6,991 bases of DNA. Source: Calditerrivibrio sp. GTDB lineage: Bacteria > Chrysiogenota > Deferribacteres > Deferribacterales > Calditerrivibrionaceae. The position numbers were made by a program, and so were the translations under genes. Location: the NCBI GenBank assembly GCA_020217115.1, contig JAIWOA010000138.1, positions 1-6,991 on the forward strand, given 5' to 3'. This document shows, piece by piece, positions 1 through 6,464 of this stretch. Within the stretch, counting starts at the first letter, position 1; each line of letters opens with the position of its first letter. Below the pieces are notes generated by a model. The model was not told the DNA's origin and made no database searches. It was given only the letters and a program-made list of their open reading frames with translations.

Positions 1-80
1 GTTAAATCTCCATTTCTAAATATATTAACACTTAAAAAACCCTTTAAATTACTTTCCTCATCAAATTTTATCACTGACAT
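1..80 (-). CDS. 5' end of an unidentified divergent gene (partial)
   Basis: Reading the minus strand from position 80, an ATG opens a frame that stays open for 26 codons to the window edge. The protein begins MSVIKFDEESNLKGF and continues with LSVNIFRNGDL. A good ribosome site (GAGG, minus 90-87) lies six bases upstream. An in-frame TGA (minus 86-84) sits just before the start codon, so the start cannot lie further upstream. There is no signal peptide or hydrophobic segment in the visible part; the residues suggest a soluble beta-strand-rich N-terminus. I do not recognise the family from 26 residues. The gene is divergent from pstS and shares its upstream region, so the two may be co-regulated, but nothing in the sequence proves that. 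The frame and start are well supported; the function is unknown. Confidence 0.6.
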   Translation of the reverse strand, partial: MSVIKFDEESNLKGFLSVNIFRNGDL

Positions 81-113
81 TTTTCACCTCTTGCAGGGAA
101 TGATAGAAAAGAT

Positions 114-142
114 ATGTCATATAATTGCCAATAACTTGTTAA
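114..142 (+). promoter_or_regulatory. candidate PhoB (Pho box) half-sites upstream of pstS
   Basis: Three 7-base units, ATGTCAT (114-120), TTGCCAA (125-131) and TTGTTAA (136-142), repeat with an exact 11-base period and 4-base A+T-rich spacers (ATAA, TAAC). Known Pho boxes are direct repeats of CTGTCAT-like half-sites with 11-base spacing, replacing the -35 element. The first unit matches CTGTCAT at 6 of 7 positions; the other two match at 4 of 7, and all keep TG at positions 2-3 and A at position 6. A weak -10 (TATCTT, 155-160) lies 12 bases downstream, which would give a leader of about 105-110 nt. The call rests on spacing, the partial matches and the pst context; in such A+T-rich DNA chance is a real alternative. 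Confidence 0.33.
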
Positions 143-262
143 AAAAAATAAAAATATCTTAAATTAGCAATAGAGAAGCCTTGTGTTACATTTTACAAAA
201 ATTTGATATTTTTAAGAAGGTTCTATGACAAATAGGATGTAGTTTAGCCAGGACTAAAAAAC

Positions 263-268
263 GGAGGT
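263..268 (+). promoter_or_regulatory. pstS ribosome binding site
   Basis: GGAGGT lies six bases before the ATG at 275. It is the strongest ribosome site among the four pst genes together with that of pstB, in keeping with the high level of binding protein these operons need. It fixes the pstS start. Confidence 0.85.
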
Positions 269-274
269 CAATTT

Positions 275-1240
275 ATGAAAAAAATCATTGCTTCACTTTG
301 TGTTATGGCTGTTGCTGTTTCAGTATCAGCATCAGATCTTGTTGATAAGGCATTAGAGCCTTATAAAAAAGTTAAAGGTGTTACTGGTAATATTAAGAGT
401 GTTGGTTCTGACACAATGAATAACCTTATGACGTTATGGGCTGAGAAGTATATGAGTTCCTATCCAAATGTTAAAATTGAGATAGAAGGGAAGGGCTCTT
501 CTACTGCACCTGCAGCACTTATATCTGGGACTGCCCATTTTGGACCTATGTCAAGGGAGATGAAGGGTAAAGAAATAGATGATTTTGAAAAGAAGTATGG
601 TTACAAACCTACTGGTCTTAGAACAAGTATAGACATGCTTGCAGTGTATGTTAATAAGGATAATCCTGTAAAGTGTCTTTCTATGGAAGAAGTTGATGCT
701 ATATTCTCAAAAACAAGGAAGAGAGGTTATCCGAAGGATATTACTAAATGGGGTGATCTTGGTTTGACTGGTGAGTGGGCTGACAAACCTATCAGTCTCT
801 ATGGTAGGAATTCTGCATCAGGTACATATGGCTATTTTAAGGAACATGTGTTTAATAATGGTGACTATAAGGATAGCGTTAAAGAGCAGCCAGGTAGTTC
901 ATCTGTTGTTCAGGGTGTTACTAGTGACAAGTATGCTATAGGGTATAGTGGTATAGGTTATAAAACTGCAGGAGTAAGGGCTGTTCCATTGTCTGCTAAG
1001 AAAGATGGAAAGTGTATTGAGGCTGATGCAGCTCATGCATATACTGGCGAATACCCACTTGCAAGATTTTTGTATGTTTATGTAAATTATAAGCCAGGTT
1101 CTACTCTGGATCCTTTAAGGGCTGAATTTATTAAGATGATATTTAGTAAAAATGGTCAGGAAGTAGTTGTCAAAGATGGTTATTTCCCTATTACTAAAAA
1201 GATAGCAGATGTAGAGCTTGCTAAAGTTGGTTTGAAATAG
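275..1240 (+). CDS. pstS: PstS, periplasmic phosphate-binding protein
   Basis: This 321-residue protein binds inorganic phosphate in the periplasm and delivers it to the PstC-PstA channel. Residues 1-19 form a Sec signal peptide (lysines at 2-3, hydrophobic core, likely cleavage after Val-Ser-Ala19). A Cys at position 9 lies too near the N-terminus for a normal lipobox, so a soluble protein is more likely than a lipoprotein. Family motifs are clear: GSDTM (44-48), GKGSSTAP (72-79), the phosphate-loop stretch GRNSASGTYGYF (177-188) and IGYSGIGY (222-229). The length is normal for the family. The motifs resemble the Pseudomonas/Vibrio PstS branch, the type found with long PstC and PstA proteins as here. 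The mature protein has exactly two cysteines (134 and 247), which could form a disulfide. A 72-base gap with a hairpin separates it from pstC. The family assignment is secure. Confidence 0.96.
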   Translation: MKKIIASLCVMAVAVSVSASDLVDKALEPYKKVKGVTGNIKSVGSDTMNNLMTLWAEKYMSSYPNVKIEIEGKGSSTAPAALISGTAHFGPMSREMKGKEIDDFEKKYGYKPTGLRTSIDMLAVYVNKDNPVKCLSMEEVDAIFSKTRKRGYPKDITKWGDLGLTGEWADKPISLYGRNSASGTYGYFKEHVFNNGDYKDSVKEQPGSSSVVQGVTSDKYAIGYSGIGYKTAGVRAVPLSAKKDGKCIEADAAHAYTGEYPLARFLYVYVNYKPGSTLDPLRAEFIKMIFSKNGQEVVVKDGYFPITKKIADVELAKVGLK

Positions 1241-1260
1241 AGTTTATTTACAATAATATT

Positions 1261-1286
1261 AAGGGTGGGTTATTAATCCCACCCTT
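1261..1286 (+). terminator. intercistronic hairpin between pstS and pstC (attenuator or mRNA stabiliser)
   Basis: AAGGGTGGG (1261-1269) and CCCACCCTT (1278-1286) are perfect 9-bp inverted arms around an 8-base loop (TTATTAAT). It is by far the most G+C-rich stem in the intergenic DNA of the window, 21 bases after the pstS stop. No T-run follows (next bases GTATATAATT), so it is not a canonical full terminator. The likely role is partial termination or protection of the pstS mRNA 3' end, letting the binding protein be made in excess over the membrane subunits. The structure is seen directly; the role is inferred. Confidence 0.65.
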
Positions 1287-1312
1287 GTATATAATTATTA
1301 TGGTGGTATTTA

Positions 1313-3841
1313 ATGAGAGATAAGAATTTTGCCAGAAGAGCGATTGATAGTTTGGCTAAGTATTTGATTACTGTGGGTGGTATTGGTACCATTGTTGCTG
1401 TTTTGTTGGTGTTTTTGTTTTTAACTTATACGGTTATTCCTCTTTTTAAGTCAGGTGAAGTTTCTGATCGTAAATCTGTTGTTGTCTCTAATGAGTTAAG
1501 TTTTAAACATGCAGTTGTTGACGAATATGGTCTTCTTGGTGTGGTTTTTGATGGCAAATCTTTTAGTGCTATTTCGATGTTTAATGGTGAGATATTAACT
1601 AAATTCAATATCGATGGAGAAATAATCGGATATAATTTCAATTCTAAGGATGATTCCTATACAATCTCAGACTCTAAGGGGAGATTGATGGTTGCCAAAA
1701 TGAATTTTGGCAAAAACAATATTAAGTCAGGTGATACCACAGGGAATCCAAATTATTCAATTCGAGATGGAAAAATAGTTGAGATTGATGGCGATGCTGA
1801 AAGTGAATACTCAGTGGATATAAAGGTAGAAGAGATTTTACAAAAGGATTATAAAATCGTTCTTGTTGATTCAGTAAGTTCTGAGAATAGTAGATTTTTA
1901 GCTTTTTTAGATGAAAATAAAGTTTTACATATAGATTTACTCTCGAGTAAAGAGAATATGCTTACAGGTGAGATTTCTCAAACAATAGATGAATCTTTAT
2001 TGGATATGTCAGGGATTATAGGGGGAAGTTTTCCTAAGTATTTGAAAATAAATTCTAGCAAAACTAATATTATGTTGTTTTTTGAAGATAGTAGATTTAT
2101 TAATGTTGATACAAAAAACTTTGATAATCCGTTTGTTCTTGAAGACAAAAAGCTTTTTAACGATGGCCGAAAAATTACATATTTAGATTTTTTGATAGGA
2201 AGGAATACTATACTTGTAGGAGATGATAAAGGTAACCTGACAACATGGTGGTCAGTAGAGAGTAGCTTAAGTAAAAATAATTTTCAGCTGACTAACATTC
2301 ATACATTTAGTAGTGGCGATGAAACACCAGTTAGATTTATATATCCATCTAAAAGGGATAAATCATTTCTGGTGCTTAATGAGTCAAATACCATATCACT
2401 TTACCATATGACATCTGGTAAGAAGCTTTTTCAGACAAAGCTTGAGGGGATAAACTCCCAGATAGGTTTGATGAACCAGAAGAATAATAAGATATTTGTA
2501 ATAGGTAAAAAAAATATTGCAATATTTGATATAAATATACCACATCCAGAGGTAACATTTAAATCAATTTTTGGTAAAGTTCAATATGAGCTTACCAATA
2601 AGCCTGAGCATGTATGGCAATCTTCAAGTGGAAGTGACGACTTTGAACCAAAATTTGGTCTTATGCCTTTGATATTTGGTACTATAAAGGGAACTATTAT
2701 TGCTATGATTTTTGCAGTGCCTATAGCAATAATGGGAGCAATTTATACAAGTGAATTTGCCCATAAAAGATATAGAAATTCAATAAAATCGACTATAGAG
2801 GTAATGGCCTCCCTCCCTTCGGTTGTACTTGGTTTCATTGCTGCCCTAATAGTTTCACCTTTTGTGGAAAATATTGTTCTGGGATTGATTTTCTGTATAA
2901 TAATGATTCCATTTTCCCTTATATTTATGGGACATCTGTCTCAGTTGTTACCCAAAAATACATTAAATGCCATGGACAGGTATCGCTTATTGGGTATAGC
3001 TATTATTGGGATACCTTTCGGTATTTTTTTAGGGATGAAAACTTCGGTTATTGCAGAAAAGTTGTTTTTTTACGGAGATTTCAAACTGTGGCTACATACC
3101 CATAGTTACTCACCAATTGGAGGATGGGCATTGATATTGTTACCAGCTGGCATATTTGTAACAATGTTTATTTATAGAAAATTCCTATACGATTTCTACA
3201 TATCTATACTTGATGGTAAAAGCTATACAATCTGTGGTCTCATAGAAATTATCAAATTTTTCATACTCACAATAGCTTCAGTCTTTGTATCTTTTCTATT
3301 TGCTGCTATCCTTACTAAAATAGGTATAGATTTGCGGTTTGGGTTACCTGTGATCGAAAGTATAATGAGTACTTACGTTCAGAGAAATGCTTTGATAGTT
3401 GGTTTTATAATGGGATTTGCAGTTATTCCAATTATTTATACAGTTTCTGAGGATGCTCTCAATGCTGTTCCAGAGCATTTAAGATCGGCATCTTTGGCTA
3501 CTGGTGCTACTCAGTGGCAAACAGTTGTAAATATTATTCTACCTGTAGCGATGAGTGGTATATTTTCTGCAGTGATGATAGGATTTGGTAGAGCTATTGG
3601 TGAAACAATGATTGTTTTAATGGCTGCTGGAAATACTCCAATAATGGATATGAACATATTTTCAGGTTTTAGAACACTTTCTGCAAATATAGCAGTGGAG
3701 CTTCCTGAAGCTGTTATAGGAAGTACACACTACAGGATACTTTATCTTGCAGCTTTGGTACTCTTTGTTATGACTTTTATAATAAATACAATAGCAGAAT
3801 TAGTCAGAATTCGTTACAGAAAAAGATCGAGTCAATTGTGA
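1313..3841 (+). CDS. pstC: PstC, long-form phosphate ABC transporter permease
   Basis: This is one of the two inner-membrane channel subunits of the phosphate importer. At 842 residues it is far longer than the compact E. coli form (a little over 300). The order is: a cytoplasmic N-terminus and membrane helix (about 17-44); an extracytoplasmic domain (about 45-448) rich in short beta strands with propeller-like repeats (for example LVGDDKGNLTTWW, 301-313, and FLVLNESNTISLYH, 352-365); then the permease core from about 449 to 830. The core has PSVVLGF (502-508), the EAA coupling loop that contacts PstB (EDALNAVPEHLRSASLATGA, 713-732), and GRAIGET (759-765), with the Arg and Glu conserved in PstC. 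About 130 residues with roughly three extra helices (about 556-680) are inserted within the core. The C-terminus closely resembles the Pseudomonas/Vibrio long PstC type. The ribosome site is weak (GGTGG, 1302-1306). pstA follows after 7 bases. Confidence 0.93.
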   Translation: MRDKNFARRAIDSLAKYLITVGGIGTIVAVLLVFLFLTYTVIPLFKSGEVSDRKSVVVSNELSFKHAVVDEYGLLGVVFDGKSFSAISMFNGEILTKFNIDGEIIGYNFNSKDDSYTISDSKGRLMVAKMNFGKNNIKSGDTTGNPNYSIRDGKIVEIDGDAESEYSVDIKVEEILQKDYKIVLVDSVSSENSRFLAFLDENKVLHIDLLSSKENMLTGEISQTIDESLLDMSGIIGGSFPKYLKINSSKTNIMLFFEDSRFINVDTKNFDNPFVLEDKKLFNDGRKITYLDFLIGRNTILVGDDKGNLTTWWSVESSLSKNNFQLTNIHTFSSGDETPVRFIYPSKRDKSFLVLNESNTISLYHMTSGKKLFQTKLEGINSQIGLMNQKNNKIFVIGKKNIAIFDINIPHPEVTFKSIFGKVQYELTNKPEHVWQSSSGSDDFEPKFGLMPLIFGTIKGTIIAMIFAVPIAIMGAIYTSEFAHKRYRNSIKSTIEVMASLPSVVLGFIAALIVSPFVENIVLGLIFCIIMIPFSLIFMGHLSQLLPKNTLNAMDRYRLLGIAIIGIPFGIFLGMKTSVIAEKLFFYGDFKLWLHTHSYSPIGGWALILLPAGIFVTMFIYRKFLYDFYISILDGKSYTICGLIEIIKFFILTIASVFVSFLFAAILTKIGIDLRFGLPVIESIMSTYVQRNALIVGFIMGFAVIPIIYTVSEDALNAVPEHLRSASLATGATQWQTVVNIILPVAMSGIFSAVMIGFGRAIGETMIVLMAAGNTPIMDMNIFSGFRTLSANIAVELPEAVIGSTHYRILYLAALVLFVMTFIINTIAELVRIRYRKRSSQL

Positions 3842-3844
3842 GGT
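3838..3844 (+). promoter_or_regulatory. pstA ribosome binding site overlapping the pstC stop
   Basis: GTGAGGT carries the pstC stop codon (TGA, 3839-3841) inside the pstA ribosome site, five bases (after AGG) before the pstA ATG at 3849. This arrangement favours translational coupling of the two permease subunits, which are needed in a 1:1 ratio. The coupling is inferred from geometry. Confidence 0.7.
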
Positions 3845-3848
3845 TATA

Positions 3849-5585
3849 ATGGGATTGTTTGAAAGAAAAAACTATAAGATATTTTTTAGGTCTAAGGGTG
3901 AAGCGGTATTGTGGCTTACTGGTGGTGGCCTTATGATATCTCTTATTATGATAGCGTTTCTTATACTTTTGGTTTTGAAGAATGGTTTAGGTAATTATAT
4001 TCCACTTCCAATAACTATGATGGAATTGAAGAATGGCGAATTATTAATGGGGGAAGTTACAAAATCTGAACTATATACCTTAGATAAGGCTAAATTTGAT
4101 CAGTTGGATGACAAAGATAAATTGCGTATAAATGAAAATGGTATGAAGGAAAAGAGGTATCTTTTAAGAATAGGGAACTTTGAGCTTACAAATGAACATT
4201 TTAAATGGGTTTCTGAATATGAGATAAAAAATAGATCATATCCGAAGGATGCCGTAATTATAGAAAGGCTTGAGTGGGGTAGATTTTATGGTATCCCAAA
4301 GGAATTCAGAATTGATGGTAAGGCTGTTTCTACAGATTTAAATGGCATTATATCAAACTATAAAAAGTACCATGATTATGTTGTGAAATTGTGGGAGGAA
4401 AAGGTTTCAATAGAGAAAAAAGAGATTGGTAAGCTCAACCATTATATAGAAAAAGAGAGATTAAAACTTAAAAAAGCTTCTATGGATTTGTCTAAGGCTA
4501 AGGCCACAAAGAATGAACTGAAGATAAAAGAGGCTCAGGCTATCTATGAAATGTCTAAAGCTGAATTTGATGCTTTTGATAAGTCAGTCAAGAAGAATTA
4601 TGAAAGGCTTATAGATAAAATAGATGACTTAAAGAAAGAATATGAAAGATATTCCATACACTTTTTAACTGTTGATGGTAAAGAAAAAGATGTAAAGCTC
4701 TTCGAGATGATCAGGAGCTATTATGCCAACCAGTTAACTTTCAGTGAGAAAGTTGGTGTCTATTTTAGCAGGTGGGTAGAGTTTTTAACTGGGGAACCTC
4801 GAGAAGCGAACAGTGAAGGTGGGGTCTTCCCTGCAATATTTGGTACAGTAGTCATGACTTTGATAATGAGTATGTTTGTTGTGCCATTTGGTGTGATTGC
4901 AGCTATTTATATGAAGGAGTATGCAAAAAGTGGAAAATTGATAAGCATTTTGAGGATAGCAATAAACAATCTTGCTGGAGTTCCATCTATTGTATATGGT
5001 GTTTTTGGTCTTGGTTTTTTTGCCTATACACTTGGTGCTTCTATAGATAAACTTTTCTATTCAGCAAAACTTCCCAATCCTACTTTTGGTACAGGCGGTA
5101 TACTATGGTCATCTCTAACTCTTGCATTATTAACGCTCCCTGTTGTGATTGTTGCTACTGAAGAGGCTATAAATGCAGTACCAAATTCTTTGAGAGAGGG
5201 TTCTTATGCATGTGGTGCTACAAAGTGGCAAACTATTAGATATATAGTACTTCCCAGAGCTATGCCCGGTATCATGACAGGTTTTATATTGGCTATGTCA
5301 AGGGGTGCTGGTGAAGTTGCTCCATTGATGCTTGTCGGTGCAGTGAAATTGGCTCCTGAGATGCCAGTTGATTCTATTTTCCCTTTTGTTCATCTGGAAA
5401 GGAGTTTCATGCATCTTGGTTTTCATATATATGACCTCGGTTTTCAGAGTCAAAATAGTGACGCTGCTATACCTATGGTATATACAACAACACTTTTGTT
5501 GATAACTATCGTTGTAGTGCTGAATGTTGTTGCAATTTATATAAGAAATAGACTTAGAAAGAAGTTTATCGGAAGCATATTTTAA
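3849..5585 (+). CDS. pstA: PstA, long-form phosphate ABC transporter permease with periplasmic coiled coil
   Basis: This is the second inner-membrane subunit of the phosphate importer, pairing with PstC. It is 578 residues long, against about 300 in E. coli. A basic N-terminus and first helix (about 18-45) are followed by an extracytoplasmic insert (about 46-318), which matches the long N-terminal region of Pseudomonas-type PstA (the DUF3333 kind, by memory). Within it, residues about 176-270 are dense in Lys and Glu with heptad-like hydrophobics and almost no Pro or Gly, giving a long coiled coil. The permease core runs from about 326 to 567, with GVPSIVYG (377-384), the EAA loop to PstB (EEAINAVPNSLREGSYACGA, 438-457) and SRGAGEVAPL (484-493), with conserved Arg and Glu. 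It lies 7 bases after pstC and 12 before pstB. The function is secure; the role of the coiled coil is unknown. Confidence 0.93.
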   Translation: MGLFERKNYKIFFRSKGEAVLWLTGGGLMISLIMIAFLILLVLKNGLGNYIPLPITMMELKNGELLMGEVTKSELYTLDKAKFDQLDDKDKLRINENGMKEKRYLLRIGNFELTNEHFKWVSEYEIKNRSYPKDAVIIERLEWGRFYGIPKEFRIDGKAVSTDLNGIISNYKKYHDYVVKLWEEKVSIEKKEIGKLNHYIEKERLKLKKASMDLSKAKATKNELKIKEAQAIYEMSKAEFDAFDKSVKKNYERLIDKIDDLKKEYERYSIHFLTVDGKEKDVKLFEMIRSYYANQLTFSEKVGVYFSRWVEFLTGEPREANSEGGVFPAIFGTVVMTLIMSMFVVPFGVIAAIYMKEYAKSGKLISILRIAINNLAGVPSIVYGVFGLGFFAYTLGASIDKLFYSAKLPNPTFGTGGILWSSLTLALLTLPVVIVATEEAINAVPNSLREGSYACGATKWQTIRYIVLPRAMPGIMTGFILAMSRGAGEVAPLMLVGAVKLAPEMPVDSIFPFVHLERSFMHLGFHIYDLGFQSQNSDAAIPMVYTTTLLLITIVVVLNVVAIYIRNRLRKKFIGSIF

Positions 5586-5597
5586 TAGGAGAAAAAG

Positions 5598-6422
5598 ATG
5601 GAAGAAACTTTAAAGAATAGTTTTGATACTGAGAGAAAAACAGTTTATGACCCACTTTTAAATAATGAAAGTATGATTATCAGCCTTAAGGAACTAAGGC
5701 TATTTTATGGCAATAAACAGGCTTTATTTAATGTTAATATGGACATTCCAAAGGGGAAAGTAACTGCCTTGATAGGTCCTTCAGGTTGTGGTAAATCTAC
5801 TTTATTAAGATGTATCAATAGATTAAATGATCTGCTCGATTTCGTCAGGATTGAAGGTGATATTACCTTAAATGGTGAAAGTATATATGATAAGTCTGTG
5901 GATCTTTCTGAGCTAAGGAAAAAATTAGGGATGGTTGCTCAAAAACCAAATCCTTTCCCAATGAGTATATATGAGAATGTTGTTTACCCCCTTAAAATAG
6001 ATGGAGTTAAAAAGAAGTCTATACTTGATGAAGCATGTGAAAAGTCACTAAAAAGTGCCGGTTTGTGGGAAGAAGTCAAGGATAGGTTAAAGGACAATGC
6101 TCTTGGGCTTTCAGGTGGCCAGCAACAAAGATTATGTATTGCCAGAGCAATTGCTCCTGAGCCTGAAGTTATACTCATGGATGAACCTTGTTCAGCTCTT
6201 GATCCCCTTGCAACGATGAAGATAGAGGAGCTTATTTTGTCGCTAAGAGGAGATTATACCGTTGCCATTGTTACGCACAACATGCAGCAGGCTGCAAGGG
6301 TTAGTGACTACACTGCTTTTATGTATATGGGTTACCTTGTTGAATATGGTAATACGATTAACATATTTAAAAAACCGAGGTTAAAAGATACTGAGGATTA
6401 TATAACTGGTAGATTTGGATAG
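5598..6422 (+). CDS. pstB: PstB, phosphate ABC transporter ATP-binding subunit
   Basis: This cytoplasmic ATPase dimerises under PstC-PstA and powers phosphate import. In its 274 residues the ABC motifs are complete: Walker [10 protein letters not shown] (60-68), Q-loop QKPNPFPMS (Gln115), signature LSGGQQQR (171-178), Walker B VILMDEP (191-197) followed by CSALDP (198-203), and the switch His227 in THNMQQA. The C-terminus [10 protein letters not shown] (265-274) is diagnostic for PstB rather than other ABC ATPases. Position 114, just before the Q-loop, is Ala where PstB proteins usually have Phe (VFQKP). The N-terminus is about 15-20 residues longer than E. coli PstB. Met26 is a possible alternative start but has no ribosome site, whereas AGGAG (5587-5591) sits six bases before the chosen ATG. 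It is in the same operon as pstA. Confidence 0.97.
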   Translation: MEETLKNSFDTERKTVYDPLLNNESMIISLKELRLFYGNKQALFNVNMDIPKGKVTALIGPSGCGKSTLLRCINRLNDLLDFVRIEGDITLNGESIYDKSVDLSELRKKLGMVAQKPNPFPMSIYENVVYPLKIDGVKKKSILDEACEKSLKSAGLWEEVKDRLKDNALGLSGGQQQRLCIARAIAPEPEVILMDEPCSALDPLATMKIEELILSLRGDYTVAIVTHNMQQAARVSDYTAFMYMGYLVEYGNTINIFKKPRLKDTEDYITGRFG

Positions 6423-6464
6423 AAAAAAAATTTTTTTTGTAATTAATAAAACTTAGGAGGAATT
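6423..6464 (+). other. 42-nt gap with A8T8 tract between pstB and the lipoprotein gene
   Basis: Directly after the pstB stop, eight A (6423-6430) are followed by eight T (6431-6438), then an A+T-rich stretch and the ribosome site AGGAGG (6455-6460), four bases before the next ATG. The tract is self-complementary but has no G+C stem, so it is not a convincing terminator. No good -35/-10 pair is visible in the gap. Co-transcription of the downstream gene with the pst operon is therefore plausible. Confidence 0.5.

Larger units (their letters stand above)
81..274. promoter_or_regulatory. divergent intergenic region upstream of pstS
   Basis: This 194-base gap separates the two divergent genes and must hold the pstS promoter. 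It is very A+T-rich, with A- and T-tracts at 141-154 and 191-214. It contains a candidate Pho-type repeat (114-142), an isolated ATGACA at 225-230 that is the exact inverse of TGTCAT at 115-120, and a weak 5-bp hairpin (TTTAG/CTAAA, 243-247 with 254-258) just ahead of the pstS ribosome site. No convincing canonical -35/-10 pair was found for either gene, which fits an activator-dependent promoter but does not prove one. Confidence 0.5.

Noticed and set aside
126..131. TTGGCA on the minus strand as a -35 for the divergent gene.
   Set aside because: At 17 bases spacing the -10 position reads TTCTAT, a poor match; the better TATCAT (minus 105-100) is 20 bases away, too far.
243..258. Hairpin TTTAG/CTAAA with a 6-base loop just upstream of the pstS ribosome site, considered as a translation control element.
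   Set aside because: Only five pairs, four of them A-U, so it is too weak to claim as functional from one sequence.
275..303. PstS as a lipoprotein acylated at Cys9.
   Set aside because: Only eight residues precede the Cys, too short for a lipoprotein signal, and a normal Sec cleavage site follows at residue 19.
1290..1295. TATAAT, a perfect -10 sequence, just before pstC.
   Set aside because: No -35 element or proper extended -10 lies at the right distance, and such a hexamer is expected by chance in this A+T-rich gap. The bases upstream belong to the hairpin.
1426..1641. Open frame on the minus strand inside pstC, and similar antisense frames at 2376-2558, 5984-6178, 6498-6710 and 6791-6982.
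   Set aside because: All lie opposite well-supported coding regions, their translations resemble no family, and the sense genes explain the sequence.
6423..6438. A8T8 tract as a Rho-independent terminator after pstB.
   Set aside because: It lacks the G+C-rich stem that such terminators need; only the T-run is present.
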